Shown: positions 23,808 to 32,210 of the stretch, piece by piece
Layout of the letters: each line of letters opens with the position of its first letter
Position numbering within the stretch: the first letter of the stretch is position 1
Assembly (NCBI GenBank): GCA_002729215.1
Contig: PBTV01000017.1
Coordinates: forward strand, 16,609 to 49,432
DNA: 32,824 nucleotides
Source of the DNA: Rubrivirga sp.
GTDB taxonomy: Bacteria > Actinomycetota > Actinomycetes > S36-B12
Direction of reading: 5' to 3'
Translations under genes and position numbers: made by a program
Notes under the pieces: generated by a model
Seen by the model: only the letters and a program-made list of their open reading frames with translations
Told to the model about the DNA's origin: nothing
Databases searched by the model: none

Positions 23808-24761
23808 TCAGTCGACCAAGGGGATCGTTTCTGACGTTTCCATGAAGGTGCGAGTGGAGTCGAAATCGACGATGCCCGCATCCGAACCAAGTCCGGTGGC
23901 GACGAGGCTGCCGCACGCAGCCCCGAAGCGTGCTGCCTGATCGATCTCCCAGCCCATCGCGGTCGTCAACATGAATCCGGCATCGAATGCATCGCCGCAG
24001 CCCGTCGTGTCGACGACGTCCACCGCGAATGCGGGGACCCGCACTTCTGCTTCCCCGACCCGATTGATGCTTGCGCCCTGATCACCCATCTTCAAGATGA
24101 CAGTTGTCGCTCCCATGTCGAGGAAGAATCCGGCGAGGTCGGCTCGAGTGGAGAGGCCGGAGACCATTTCTGCTTCTTCGATGTTGGGCATGAAGTAGTC
24201 AAGATGGGGCATGCACGGGCGCAAAATGTTCGCCATGCCGTCTTTTTGAACTCCGAGAACATCCATTGTGGTGATCGCGCCCTGCTCCTTCGCGGCGGCA
24301 AGTACCGTCGCCGCGTCGGGTCCGTCAAACGCCGGCATCAGGAAAGTCCCACCGACGTGCACAACATCGAATGCCCCCAGCGCAGGGAGGTCGACATCCT
24401 TCGCCGAGAAGACCGCATTCGCGCCCATCACATGCAAAGCGGGTCGCTCTCCGTTCGGACGAATGGGAAGCATGGTGGCCGAGGTGGGCACATCGGTGTG
24501 GGTTCTCATACCCGATGAATCGACGCCGTATCGCTCCAGGATGCCCCGCATGACCTTCCCGAGTTCGTCGCCGCCCGTCGCACCCATGCTGCTGACATCG
24601 GCGCCCAACTTGGCGAGGTCAACTGCCGTGGCGCCTGCGGTGCCGGCAACGGTTACCCGAATCTCGTCTATTAGCGCAATGTTTTGACCCGGAGGAATTT
24701 CGGAGACCGGCCGGCCCAACACATCCATGATGTGGACCCCGATGCTTGCTATCTGAACCAC
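23808..24761 (-). CDS. PfkB-family carbohydrate kinase
   Basis: A 317-residue ribokinase-fold kinase. VTVAGTAGATAVDLAKLGADVSSMGATGGDELG (about 37-69) is the sugar-binding N-terminal signature, and DTTGCGDAFDAGF near residue 245 carries the catalytic Asp and anion hole. YFMPNIEEAEMVSG is the PfkB NxxE motif region. The GTG at 24761 is chosen for its GGAGGGAG ribosome site. The sugar or nucleoside substrate is not evident; proximity to the dhaK cluster hints at carbohydrate use. Confidence 0.85.
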   Translation of the reverse strand: MVQIASIGVHIMDVLGRPVSEIPPGQNIALIDEIRVTVAGTAGATAVDLAKLGADVSSMGATGGDELGKVMRGILERYGVDSSGMRTHTDVPTSATMLPIRPNGERPALHVMGANAVFSAKDVDLPALGAFDVVHVGGTFLMPAFDGPDAATVLAAAKEQGAITTMDVLGVQKDGMANILRPCMPHLDYFMPNIEEAEMVSGLSTRADLAGFFLDMGATTVILKMGDQGASINRVGEAEVRVPAFAVDVVDTTGCGDAFDAGFMLTTAMGWEIDQAARFGAACGSLVATGLGSDAGIVDFDSTRTFMETSETIPLVD

Positions 24762-24809
24762 GGCTCTCCCTCCTGCCCCGTGACGCAAGAATCTATCGTG
24801 GTGGACGCT

Positions 24810-25313
24810 CTATGTGTTGCCGATTTCCGGACAGATCGTTTCGTAAATCGACTGCAGCGTTTGAACTTCGGCCCCGAAGGCGCGGGCGAGATCGCTTGCC
24901 GGGGCTTCATCCGGGTAGGACTGATCGGGACCGGTTCCCGACATAACGAAGTTGCTGCCCACGATCACGTCGCGCTGCACCGCCTCGGAGGCCAACTCCT
25001 CTTCCGTCACGGCCGAACAGGATGAGGAGAGCGACTCCCAGTATTCATCGATGTTACCCACCAGGAACACCTGGAATCCACCGCACAAGATGAGCTCGCC
25101 CCCCAGCGGCTCCTCGGTCGCCGGATTCTCGGTGATCACCTGCTTGGTTCCGGAGAAAGAATCCTCTGAGCAGTCGAAGCCCGCGTCATTCACCCCGGCG
25201 ATAGCGGAGTCGCTGGACACCCATCCCGGATCGGATCCCTCGGCAACATCGTTGGACGAGCATCCGGTAACCATCAAGGCAATAACGGCAACGCCTGCGA
25301 GAGTTCGACGCAC
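24810..25313 (-). CDS. Small secreted lipoprotein of unknown function
   Basis: A 167-residue predicted lipoprotein: MRRTLAGVAVIALMVTGCSS has a short basic start, hydrophobic core and lipobox VTGC with Cys18. The mature part is acidic with three further cysteines (FDCSEDS, ILCGGF, SSCSAV) and one near the end (ETICPEI), so two disulfides are possible. GTG start at 25313 with GAGG upstream. No family recognised. Divergent from dhaK, 102 bases apart. Confidence 0.75.
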   Translation of the reverse strand: MRRTLAGVAVIALMVTGCSSNDVAEGSDPGWVSSDSAIAGVNDAGFDCSEDSFSGTKQVITENPATEEPLGGELILCGGFQVFLVGNIDEYWESLSSSCSAVTEEELASEAVQRDVIVGSNFVMSGTGPDQSYPDEAPASDLARAFGAEVQTLQSIYETICPEIGNT

Positions 25314-25415
25314 GATTTGCCTCTTTCGCCGTAGATGGAGAAACCGAACACAGACCCCTACCCAAAGGATACACTGCCGCGCATTCCTTAACCGAGTTCG
25401 ATTCATGGAGTTCGA

Positions 25416-26408
25416 GTGAAGAAGCTGATAAACGATCCGTTCGATATGGTCGAGGAGATGGTGGACGGATTTCTGTCCGCCAATGACGACATCGTCAGGC
25501 GAGTGGGCCGCCGTTCAATCGCCCGAGTGGCCAGTCCGATCGACGGCAAAGTAGGCATCGTTGTCGGCGGCGGAAGCGGGCACCTGCCCGCATTCGCGGG
25601 TTACGTCGGTCACGGAATGGCGGATGGGGCAGCGTTCGGCAACGTGTTCGCCTCACCTCCGGCCCGACCCGTGGTGGAGGCAACAACTGCGGTTGATTCC
25701 GGTGCTGGTGTTCTCTACCTCTACGGTAACTACGCCGGGGACTGTCTGAACTTCGACAAAGCCCAGGATCAATGCCAAGAAATGGGCATGGACGTCCGCA
25801 CGGTTGTTCTCAACGACGATGTCGCATCGGCACCCGTCGAACAGGCGGACCGTCGCCGCGGCATTGGGGGGCTGTTCTGGGTCTTCCGCATTGCCGGCGC
25901 CAAAGCCGAGCAGATGGCTTCGCTGGACGAGGTCTTCGAGATCGCCACCCGCGCCAACGCGAACACCCGCACGGTGGGCGTCGGCCTCACCTCATGCACC
26001 GTTCCGGCCAACGGTCGCCCCACTTTCCATCTCGAAGAAGACGAGATGGAACTCGGCCTTGGCATCCACGGGGAGCCCGGCATCAAGCGACAAAAAGTCG
26101 CCCCCGTCGACGACATCGTCGAGGCGATGATGGACATGATCCTGGGCGACTTGGACTACTCAGGCAGCGAAATCGCTCTCTCGGTGAACGGGCTCGGAGG
26201 AACACCCGCAGAGGAGTTGTACGTGGTTTACCGCAAAGCCAGGGAGATCTGCGACGCGAACGGACTTCGGGTGCGCCACAAGAACGTCGGCGAAATGGTA
26301 ACCGCGCTGGAAATGGCCGGAACGTCAATCAGTCTCGTCCGTCTCGACGAAGAAATGAGCGCCCTACTCGACTCGACCGTCAACACCTGCATGTACAAGA
26401 AGCCCTAG
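25416..26408 (+). CDS. DhaK-type kinase substrate-binding subunit, probably for erythrulose
   Basis: A 330-residue DhaK homologue. Clear features are VVGGGSGHLPAFAGYVGHGM (49-68, with His56), GNYAGDCLNFDKA (104-116), GVGLTSCTVPANGRPTF (188-204) and GIHGEPGI with the covalent substrate histidine at 218. Compared with true dihydroxyacetone kinases, GHEP-A-H is GHLPAF and the usual VHKIAGA is VFRIAGA, so the pocket differs. With dhaL, TPI-like and RpiB-like genes next to it, a tetrulose (L-erythrulose 1-kinase, LerK type) is more likely than dihydroxyacetone. Start GTG at 25416 with GGAG upstream. Confidence 0.8.
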   Translation: MKKLINDPFDMVEEMVDGFLSANDDIVRRVGRRSIARVASPIDGKVGIVVGGGSGHLPAFAGYVGHGMADGAAFGNVFASPPARPVVEATTAVDSGAGVLYLYGNYAGDCLNFDKAQDQCQEMGMDVRTVVLNDDVASAPVEQADRRRGIGGLFWVFRIAGAKAEQMASLDEVFEIATRANANTRTVGVGLTSCTVPANGRPTFHLEEDEMELGLGIHGEPGIKRQKVAPVDDIVEAMMDMILGDLDYSGSEIALSVNGLGGTPAEELYVVYRKAREICDANGLRVRHKNVGEMVTALEMAGTSISLVRLDEEMSALLDSTVNTCMYKKP

Positions 26409-26417
26409 GAGCAACGA

Positions 26418-27062
26418 ATGCCAACTCTGACCGGAGACTCCGTCCGACTCCTGCTCGATCAGGTCGCCATCGACGTAGAGTCGAACAAGGACTTACTATG
26501 TGACCTCGACGGTGAAGTTGGTGATGGTGACCACGGCGTGAGCATGACGATCGGGATGCGTGCCGTCCGGCGAGCCATGGATGACCTTGCCCCCGACCCC
26601 AGCGTCGAACAGGCCTTTCAAGCCGCCTCCGATGCGTACGCGATCGAGGTCGGAGCGACCATCGGTCCGCTGTACGAGGTCGCCTTCGCGGCCGCTGCTC
26701 AGGCGTGCTCGGGCAAAGCCGATGTCAGCTCGGTGTCGGACTGGGTGCAGATCTATCAGGCCATGTTTGATGCGATCCAGCAGTTGGGCGGAGCCGAGTT
26801 GGGAGACAAGACCCTGCTGGATTCTTTCCATCCAGCCATCGAGAAACTCGCCAGCCTCGAGGGGCAGGACCTTGTTCCGTCTCTTGAGCAGGCCGCGGTG
26901 ACTGCTCGACAGGCAGCGGAGGCCACGAAAGAGCTCAAGCCGATGAAGGGCAGGGCGTCCCGCCTTGCCGACAGGGCAGTCGGCTATCAAGACGCGGGAG
27001 CGACGTCCCTGGCCATCATCCTGGAATCAGTGGCGGCTTTCGCCGCACACGTGCGGAGCTAG
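26418..27062 (+). CDS. DhaL-type kinase ATP-binding subunit
   Basis: A 214-residue all-helical DhaL domain that binds ADP/ATP and two magnesium ions through LDGEVGDGDHG (30-40; Asp31, Asp36, Asp38). Further motifs are IGPLYEVAF, where DhaL usually has SGPLYGTAF, and MKGRASRLADRAVGYQDAGATS near the end. It starts nine bases after dhaK with AGGAG upstream. No DhaM phosphotransferase subunit is present, so ATP rather than the phosphotransferase system is the likely phosphate donor. Converges with the DJ-1 gene, 17 bases apart. Confidence 0.85.
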   Translation: MPTLTGDSVRLLLDQVAIDVESNKDLLCDLDGEVGDGDHGVSMTIGMRAVRRAMDDLAPDPSVEQAFQAASDAYAIEVGATIGPLYEVAFAAAAQACSGKADVSSVSDWVQIYQAMFDAIQQLGGAELGDKTLLDSFHPAIEKLASLEGQDLVPSLEQAAVTARQAAEATKELKPMKGRASRLADRAVGYQDAGATSLAIILESVAAFAAHVRS

Positions 27063-27079
27063 CTCGCGAGCGTTTGACG

Positions 27080-27619
27080 CTATTTCGTGTACTCACGCAA
27101 GCGGGCCACCAGTGCCCCGCAGAAATTGGGAATGTCGGCAACGACTCGTCCCCACACGAGTTGACCATCGATGAAGGCACTTTCATCGACCCACACAGCT
27201 CCCGCGTTCTCCAAGTCGTCCTTGATACCCAGGGACCCGGTCGCCCTACGCCCCTGGACCAGGCCCGCGGAGATCAGCAGCCACGGTCCGTGACAGATCG
27301 CCGCTACCACCGCACCGGCTTCGTACCGGTTGCGGATGAGTTCCAAAACAGGCTCGGATCTGCGCAGCTTGTCCGGTGCCCAGCCTCCCGGTAGGACGAC
27401 CACGTCGTACGCGATCCCCGCTGCCTCATCGATGGTGAGGTCCGGCGTGATCTTCAAGCCGTTCTTGCCGGCAAAGGAATCCATCGAGAGGGCGACGGTA
27501 TCCACGGCGACACCCTCTTCTTGCAGTCGCATGAGAGTGACGTAGAACTCGAGATCTTCAGCGCCTTCGGCAGCAAGCACGCAGGCCTTCAAGCCCTCCA
27601 GGCTTCTTTCGTGAGTCAC
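27080..27619 (-). CDS. DJ-1/PfpI-family protein
   Basis: A 179-residue class I glutamine-amidotransferase-like protein. The nucleophile elbow is AAICHGPWLL with Cys109-His110, and the acidic partner is probably in AAEGAEDLE (Glu18 or Glu21). VVLPGGWAPDKLR and WVDESAFIDGQLVWGR are family segments. Relatives are deglycases, chaperones or peptidases. Start is GTG at 27619, overlapping the RpiB-like stop by four bases, so it is the last gene of the transporter operon and may deal with reactive aldehydes from sugar breakdown; that role is inferred. Confidence 0.85.
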   Translation of the reverse strand: MTHERSLEGLKACVLAAEGAEDLEFYVTLMRLQEEGVAVDTVALSMDSFAGKNGLKITPDLTIDEAAGIAYDVVVLPGGWAPDKLRRSEPVLELIRNRYEAGAVVAAICHGPWLLISAGLVQGRRATGSLGIKDDLENAGAVWVDESAFIDGQLVWGRVVADIPNFCGALVARLREYTK

Positions 27620-28089
27620 GATGATGTTCCACCTTCGTCATAGTCGGTAATGATCTGCACCTTCGCCGCCGATGGGGACGAGTCGTCGAACTCGAGGTCG
27701 AGCCACCGGTCGACGAGCGTCCAGGCCAATTCGGGGGCTACAACACGAGCCCCCAGGGTGAGCACCTGGCAGTTATTGCTTAAGACTGACCGCTCGACGG
27801 AATAGACGTCATGAGCCGTCGTGGCTCTGATTCCCTTGACCTTGTTCGCGGAAATCGCCATGCCGATTCCCGTTCCGCAGATCAACAGAGCCCGCTGGGC
27901 GTCTCCCGCCGCGACGTCCGTCGCCACCTTCAGCCCGATCTCCGGATAAGCCGTCGAGTCTCGCCCGTCGAGTACTCCGCTGTCGCTTACGCCCGCCACC
28001 CGAGGGTCTGACGCGAGTTTGTCTCGCAGGTACTCCTTGAGGGCGAAACCCGCCTCGTCGCAACCCAACGCTAACGACCACTGCTTCAT
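27616..28089 (-). CDS. derI: RpiB-like sugar-phosphate isomerase, probably D-erythrulose-4-phosphate isomerase
   Basis: A 157-residue RpiB/LacAB-family isomerase. Cys71 in LLICGTGIGMAISANK is the proton-transfer cysteine of RpiB, followed by VKGIRATTAHDVYSVERSVLSNNCQVLTLGARVV. Near the N-terminus the usual GSDHAG is GCDEAG. The start at 28089 has GGAGAAAG upstream and overlaps the TPI-like stop (ATGA). Linked to TPI-like and Dha-type genes, it fits DerI/EryI, which makes D-erythrose 4-phosphate from D-erythrulose 4-phosphate. Ribose-5-phosphate isomerase is the alternative. Confidence 0.7.
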   Translation of the reverse strand: MKQWSLALGCDEAGFALKEYLRDKLASDPRVAGVSDSGVLDGRDSTAYPEIGLKVATDVAAGDAQRALLICGTGIGMAISANKVKGIRATTAHDVYSVERSVLSNNCQVLTLGARVVAPELAWTLVDRWLDLEFDDSSPSAAKVQIITDYDEGGTSS

Positions 28090-28805
28090 TGACTTTCTCC
28101 TCTCACCCGGGCCTCGATCCCACTCCACTTGGCGGGACTCCAGGCCGCACGTCCGACAAATACCCCCGACGCTCCATCAAGAGACGCGATCTGCGCACAG
28201 TTGCCCTCGTTGACGCTCCCCCCGTAGACAAGGGTGACGTCCTCTCCGAGAGCCGACCGCACGCGGGTCATCCTGGCATCGATGTAATCCACCGGTGCCT
28301 CGCGTCCTGCTTCCCCGATCGCCCAATAGGGCTCGTACGCCAAAACGTCGCCGTGGCGAAACTGACCGCCGGCGATCAGACGTACCTGCGTGATCAGGTC
28401 GTCACTGTCGTGATCTCCTTGCGCTTCCTCTCCCACGCACACCAACACCTTCAAGTGCGCTTCCCGAGCTCGCTGGACTTGATGAGCGAAGGATTCGAGT
28501 GACTCCCCCAACGCAACCCGTTCCGCGTGCCCCACCATGACGAAGTCGGCACCCATGGACGCAACGTCCTGCGCAGCTACCTCTCCTGTGTAGGCACCTC
28601 GATCGTGGGTTGAACAGCCCTGGACTCCTATTCGCAACCCGGAACCCTGAGCTGCCGCGACGGACTCACCGAGGAACGGCATCGAGACGACGAGGGCTCG
28701 CTGAGCACCATCGTCCAGGCCCGCAACATGTTGAACCAGCCGCAGAGTTTCCCCGCGACCGAGGGCCATCTTCAGATTGGACCCGATCCACAGTGAATCA
28801 ACCAA
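28086..28805 (-). CDS. lerI: Triosephosphate-isomerase homologue, probably L-erythrulose-1-phosphate isomerase
   Basis: A 239-residue TIM-barrel protein with the TPI catalytic set: Lys12 in WIGSNLKM, His93 in MVGHAERVALGES and Glu158 in LAYEPYWAIGE, plus AYTGEVAA and VYGGSVNEGN. The opening WIGSNLKM is nearer to the EryH/LerI branch (WIGTSWKMN) than to housekeeping TPI (GNWKMN). No ATG fits; TTG at 28805, overlapping the ATPase stop by eight bases, or CTG at 28793 is the start. In the tetrulose route it would interconvert L-erythrulose 1-phosphate and D-erythrulose 4-phosphate. Confidence 0.7.
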   Translation of the reverse strand: MVDSLWIGSNLKMALGRGETLRLVQHVAGLDDGAQRALVVSMPFLGESVAAAQGSGLRIGVQGCSTHDRGAYTGEVAAQDVASMGADFVMVGHAERVALGESLESFAHQVQRAREAHLKVLVCVGEEAQGDHDSDDLITQVRLIAGGQFRHGDVLAYEPYWAIGEAGREAPVDYIDARMTRVRSALGEDVTLVYGGSVNEGNCAQIASLDGASGVFVGRAAWSPAKWSGIEARVRGESQ

Positions 28806-29883
28806 CGGATTGCAGACCAGCTTCGATCTTTCGGTCGTGGGCATCGAACAGGTGCAGATTCTCCTGCGGCAATTTAATCCAAATCGAGGACGAGGCGTTC
28901 TTGCCGATGTCGTGTTCGACGACTGCCTTGATCTCGAGATCCTGAACCTTGACGCCGAGAAGCATGCGGCCACCGATCGTGATGGCTTTGTCGACGATCT
29001 CTGCCCGGACGTGATCTGGTTGCTCATCCAGGGAGGCCGTCAACTGCTCGGGCCGGATACCCATTGTGGTTGCGTGCTGTGCTTCGGCACCCACCGGAAT
29101 CGGGGACGCCAGCAAAGGGCTGTGCAGCGACGAACCTTCGACAACGAAGCCGGTCCGCAGGAAGTTCATACCTGGGCTTCCGAGGAACCAGCCGGCGAAC
29201 ACGTCGTCCGGACGGTCGTACACGACCCGCGGAGCATCGAGTTGAACGATACGACCGGTATTCATAAGGGCGATCTTGTCCGCGAGACTCATGGCTTCGG
29301 TTTGGTCATGCGTGACGTAGATGATGGTCTGTCGCAACTCGGTGAAGAGCTGCTTCAACGAACGCTTCAGCTCCAACTTCGAGGTGAGGTCGACGTTTGT
29401 GATCGGCTCGTCAAAAAGGAGTACTTCGGGCTGGCGAGCCACTTCGCGGGCCACCGCGACCTTCTGCCTTCCGGCGTTGTCCAAGCGGTCCACGTTCGTT
29501 TCGAGGACATCGGTAAGACCAATGATCTCAGCCATTTCGTCGATTCGCTTCTTGCGAGCCGCTGAATCCATCTTGGCGGCGACCAGTGGCAACTCCAGGT
29601 TTCGTGCCACCGTGGTCCCGCGGTAGATCACTGGGTACTGGAACACCATTCCGATCTGACGCTTGTTCGTGGGAACCCGTGTCACGTCCGTGTCGCCGAT
29701 CATGACGCTTCCCGTGGTCGGCGTTTCCAGGCCAACGATCATGCGCATGAGTGTCGTCTTGCCACACCCGGACGGACCGAGCAGGACCGTCACTGTTCCC
29801 TCTTCGAAGACCGTGGAGACCTCTTTCACGGCCCCAAAGTCACCGAAGTACTTCGAGATACCGTCGACGCGAACATCAGCCAT
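28798..29883 (-). CDS. CUT1 ABC importer ATPase with intact catalytic residues and degenerate signature
   Basis: A 361-residue MalK/UgpC-type ATPase. Walker A GPSGCGKT (36-43), Q-loop FQYP, Walker B VLLFDEP with Glu159, and the switch histidine His192 in YVTHDQTEA are intact. The signature LSGGQ is replaced by LDNAG (134-138). The C-terminal regulatory OB domains follow (MGIRPEQL). It overlaps the previous ATPase by eight bases. Importers with two different ATPases are known for glycerol (GlpS/GlpT), which suggests a polyol substrate here. Confidence 0.88.
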   Translation of the reverse strand: MADVRVDGISKYFGDFGAVKEVSTVFEEGTVTVLLGPSGCGKTTLMRMIVGLETPTTGSVMIGDTDVTRVPTNKRQIGMVFQYPVIYRGTTVARNLELPLVAAKMDSAARKKRIDEMAEIIGLTDVLETNVDRLDNAGRQKVAVAREVARQPEVLLFDEPITNVDLTSKLELKRSLKQLFTELRQTIIYVTHDQTEAMSLADKIALMNTGRIVQLDAPRVVYDRPDDVFAGWFLGSPGMNFLRTGFVVEGSSLHSPLLASPIPVGAEAQHATTMGIRPEQLTASLDEQPDHVRAEIVDKAITIGGRMLLGVKVQDLEIKAVVEHDIGKNASSSIWIKLPQENLHLFDAHDRKIEAGLQSVG

Positions 29884-30997
29884 GTTGCACTCCCTGGCCT
29901 ACGCGGGTTCGACTCACCGGGTCGAACAAGACGAACGAGGACGGGTCCACAGCGATGTCGACGCTTCCACTCCCGATCGCAGCAAGAGCCGCGCTTTCAG
30001 AACCGAGGACCGTCGACATGGGAACACCGTCGACCTCGAGGTAGAGGATTTCCGACCCCCCGACGTCTTCGGTGAATAGCAACTTCGCCGTGCGGGCGAC
30101 AGCACCCTCTCGTGCCATGCCCACTTGCACATGTTCGGATCGGATTCCCACGAGAACCGGACCCGGAGCGACATCGCCGCTCACCTCAACCTCACCGAGC
30201 ACCGTCGAGCACATCTTCGATGACCCGACGGACCGCACGCCACCATCGATGAGGTTCGCGCTCGGGAACCCAAGGGCTTGCATAGCGGAGGCTGCCTGAG
30301 GGCTGTCGTACACCTGGTCGAGATCGCCCTCTTCGGAGATGCCACCGTTCGCCAACACACCCACACGAGAAGCCAACAGCAAGGATTCAAGCGAGTCGGA
30401 CGTCGAGTACAAGAACGTGACCCCGAGGGCCGATCGTGTTGCTTTCAGGTCATCGATAAGTCGCTCGCGCAACTTGAAGTCGAGGCCGACCAAAGGGTCA
30501 TCTAGGACGAAGAAGTCTGTTTGCTTGGCCAAGCCTCGTGCGATGGCGGTTCGCTGCTTTTGCCCACCGCTAAGTTGATCCGGACGCTTGTCCAACAGGT
30601 CCTCGATAGCGAGGAGATCGCACACCCGGCCGAGGGTTTCCTGCATCTCGACCTTGCCGACCTTGTCCAGGCGCATCGGATACAAAATGTTCTCGCGCAC
30701 CGACTTATTCGGGAAGAGCGCGAAGGACTGTGGGACGTATCCAACGTGCCGCTCTTGCGGTCCTTTCGACGTCACATCCTTGCCACCAAGATAGACAGAG
30801 CCGGCGTCGGCGGGCTCGAGTCCGAGCACAATGCGCAAGAGGACGGATTTACCTGAGCTGGGAGCTCCCGAGACTACGTAGAAGTCTCCAGGATTCACGC
30901 TCATGGTGCAGTCCTCGAGAACCTGAGTGGATCCGTATCCCTTATAGACCCCGGAAAGCGCTAGGGCAGATGACGCCGGCGCGGCTGCTTCAGACAC
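29876..30997 (-). CDS. CUT1 ABC importer ATPase with intact signature and degenerate catalytic residues
   Basis: A 373-residue MalK-type ATPase. Walker A is GAPSSGKS (44-51) and the signature LSGGQKQRTAIARGL (142-156) is perfect, but Walker B ends FVLDDP, with Asp167 in place of the catalytic Glu, and the switch region reads YSTSDSLES, with Ser200 in place of His. It complements the next ATPase, so only one composite ATP site should hydrolyse. Start is GTG at 30997 with GGAAGG upstream, two bases after the small membrane protein. Confidence 0.88.
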   Translation of the reverse strand: MSEAAAPASSALALSGVYKGYGSTQVLEDCTMSVNPGDFYVVSGAPSSGKSVLLRIVLGLEPADAGSVYLGGKDVTSKGPQERHVGYVPQSFALFPNKSVRENILYPMRLDKVGKVEMQETLGRVCDLLAIEDLLDKRPDQLSGGQKQRTAIARGLAKQTDFFVLDDPLVGLDFKLRERLIDDLKATRSALGVTFLYSTSDSLESLLLASRVGVLANGGISEEGDLDQVYDSPQAASAMQALGFPSANLIDGGVRSVGSSKMCSTVLGEVEVSGDVAPGPVLVGIRSEHVQVGMAREGAVARTAKLLFTEDVGGSEILYLEVDGVPMSTVLGSESAALAAIGSGSVDIAVDPSSFVLFDPVSRTRVGQGVQHG

Positions 30998-30999
30998 GA

Positions 31000-31317
31000 C
31001 TACCTTCCCATTTCAACGAGTATCGGAGTTACCCAAATGCTGAAGGCAAAAATGGCGACGATGACCGCGATGATGACGACAGACTTGACCACCGTGGCTC
31101 GAACTCCAGCTGTCGGTGTCACGTTGCTGACGGCGATCTGCAAGAACACCGCGATCCCGAGGAGGAAGATGCCGTATCCGTACAACTGAAGCGAGAACGG
31201 CTGTGCGACGCACACAAGGGAGATAATCAAGAACACCATCACCCAGTTCTGGGCACGCCGCGCGAAAGCGACTTTGCTCTTGCCCTCCTCAACAGTTTCG
31301 GTGACCGGTGTCGACAT
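31000..31317 (-). CDS. Small three-helix membrane protein in the ABC operon
   Basis: A 105-residue protein with a polar N-terminus (1-24) and three hydrophobic helices at about 26-43, 47-65 and 78-98. No family recognised. Its ATG overlaps the permease stop by one base (TGATG) with GGTGAGG upstream. Glycerol-type ABC operons of rhizobia also carry a small membrane protein next to the permeases, so it may be an accessory transporter subunit; similarity to that protein is not visible by eye. Confidence 0.75.
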   Translation of the reverse strand: MSTPVTETVEEGKSKVAFARRAQNWVMVFLIISLVCVAQPFSLQLYGYGIFLLGIAVFLQIAVSNVTPTAGVRATVVKSVVIIAVIVAIFAFSIWVTPILVEMGR

Positions 31318-32210
31318 CAGACCTCACCTCGAACGGTTCCGAAGGTCATACCTACCAGCAGATACTTTTGGAAGAAGAAGATAAGTATCGCTAGCGGCAA
31401 CACGTACGCGGTTCCCAGGGAAGCCACGTACGGCCAGTTGGTCGCCCCTCCGTCGTACAGGCTCGTAAAGAGGGCGACGGGGATGGTGGAGGTGTTCCGA
31501 CCGCCCAATTGGAAGTTGAACAGGAACTCGTTCCACACGAAGATGATGTTGAAGACGAATGCGGCGACGAGTCCAGGCTTCACCTGTGGGAGAACTACCT
31601 TGAAGATCACGTGCGCCCGCGACGCGCCATTCACCAGACCCGTCTCGTCGAATCTCTGCGAAACACCGTCGATGAACCCTTTGAGGATCCACACGGAGAA
31701 GGGCACCGAGAACATGACGTAGAAGATCAGCAGACCGACGTAAGTGTCCTTGAAGTTCAAGATTCCGAAAAGTTGGAAGAACGGAATCACGAAGGCTGCA
31801 GCAGGAACGAAGCGCGTGGACAACAGCAGGAACATCAAGAAGTCCGTGCCGGCGGGCTTGAATCGCGAGAAGGAGTAAGCCGCCAGATAGGACACGACGA
31901 TCGCGATCGCGACCGACCCAACCGATAGGAAAACGCTGTTGAAGAAGTACAGACCCACGTTCGGCTTGGTGATCAAGGCTGCGAAGTTCTCCAGCGTCGG
32001 GGTGAAAATGAACTTCGGCGGGTAGGCCAGAATCGTGTTGTCGGTCTTCAGTGCCGCGAGGAAGATCCAAAAGATCGGCGCAAAAAAGATCAGCGCGACG
32101 ATCCAGGCGATGACCCCTGAGATGGTAAGGCGGCGCTCTTTGTCGTTGCGCTGGCTCGGAGCGTTTTCCTCCGGCAAGACAACAGGCGAATCATGAATGG
32201 GGGATGTCAT
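31317..32210 (-). CDS. CUT1 ABC importer permease, MalG/UgpE type
   Basis: A 297-residue inner-membrane permease with six helices: FFAPIFWIFLAALKT (helix 1), LYFFNSVFLSVGSVAIAIVVSYLAAYSFSR, FVPAAAFVIPFFQLF, and the EAA loop ETGLVNGASRAHVIFKVVLPQVKPGL that contacts an ATPase. VWNEFLFNFQLGG follows, typical of sugar permeases. It overlaps the upstream permease by four bases (ATGA). Confidence 0.92.
   Translation of the reverse strand: MTSPIHDSPVVLPEENAPSQRNDKERRLTISGVIAWIVALIFFAPIFWIFLAALKTDNTILAYPPKFIFTPTLENFAALITKPNVGLYFFNSVFLSVGSVAIAIVVSYLAAYSFSRFKPAGTDFLMFLLLSTRFVPAAAFVIPFFQLFGILNFKDTYVGLLIFYVMFSVPFSVWILKGFIDGVSQRFDETGLVNGASRAHVIFKVVLPQVKPGLVAAFVFNIIFVWNEFLFNFQLGGRNTSTIPVALFTSLYDGGATNWPYVASLGTAYVLPLAILIFFFQKYLLVGMTFGTVRGEV

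Noticed and set aside
25772-26503. A 243-codon plus-strand frame inside dhaK
   Set aside because: It is a shifted frame of dhaK/dhaL with an Arg-rich, motif-free product.
28086-28805. Housekeeping triosephosphate isomerase
   Set aside because: Housekeeping tpiA normally sits with gap and pgk; here it is in a transporter operon with an RpiB homologue and starts with WIGSNLKM rather than GNWKM.
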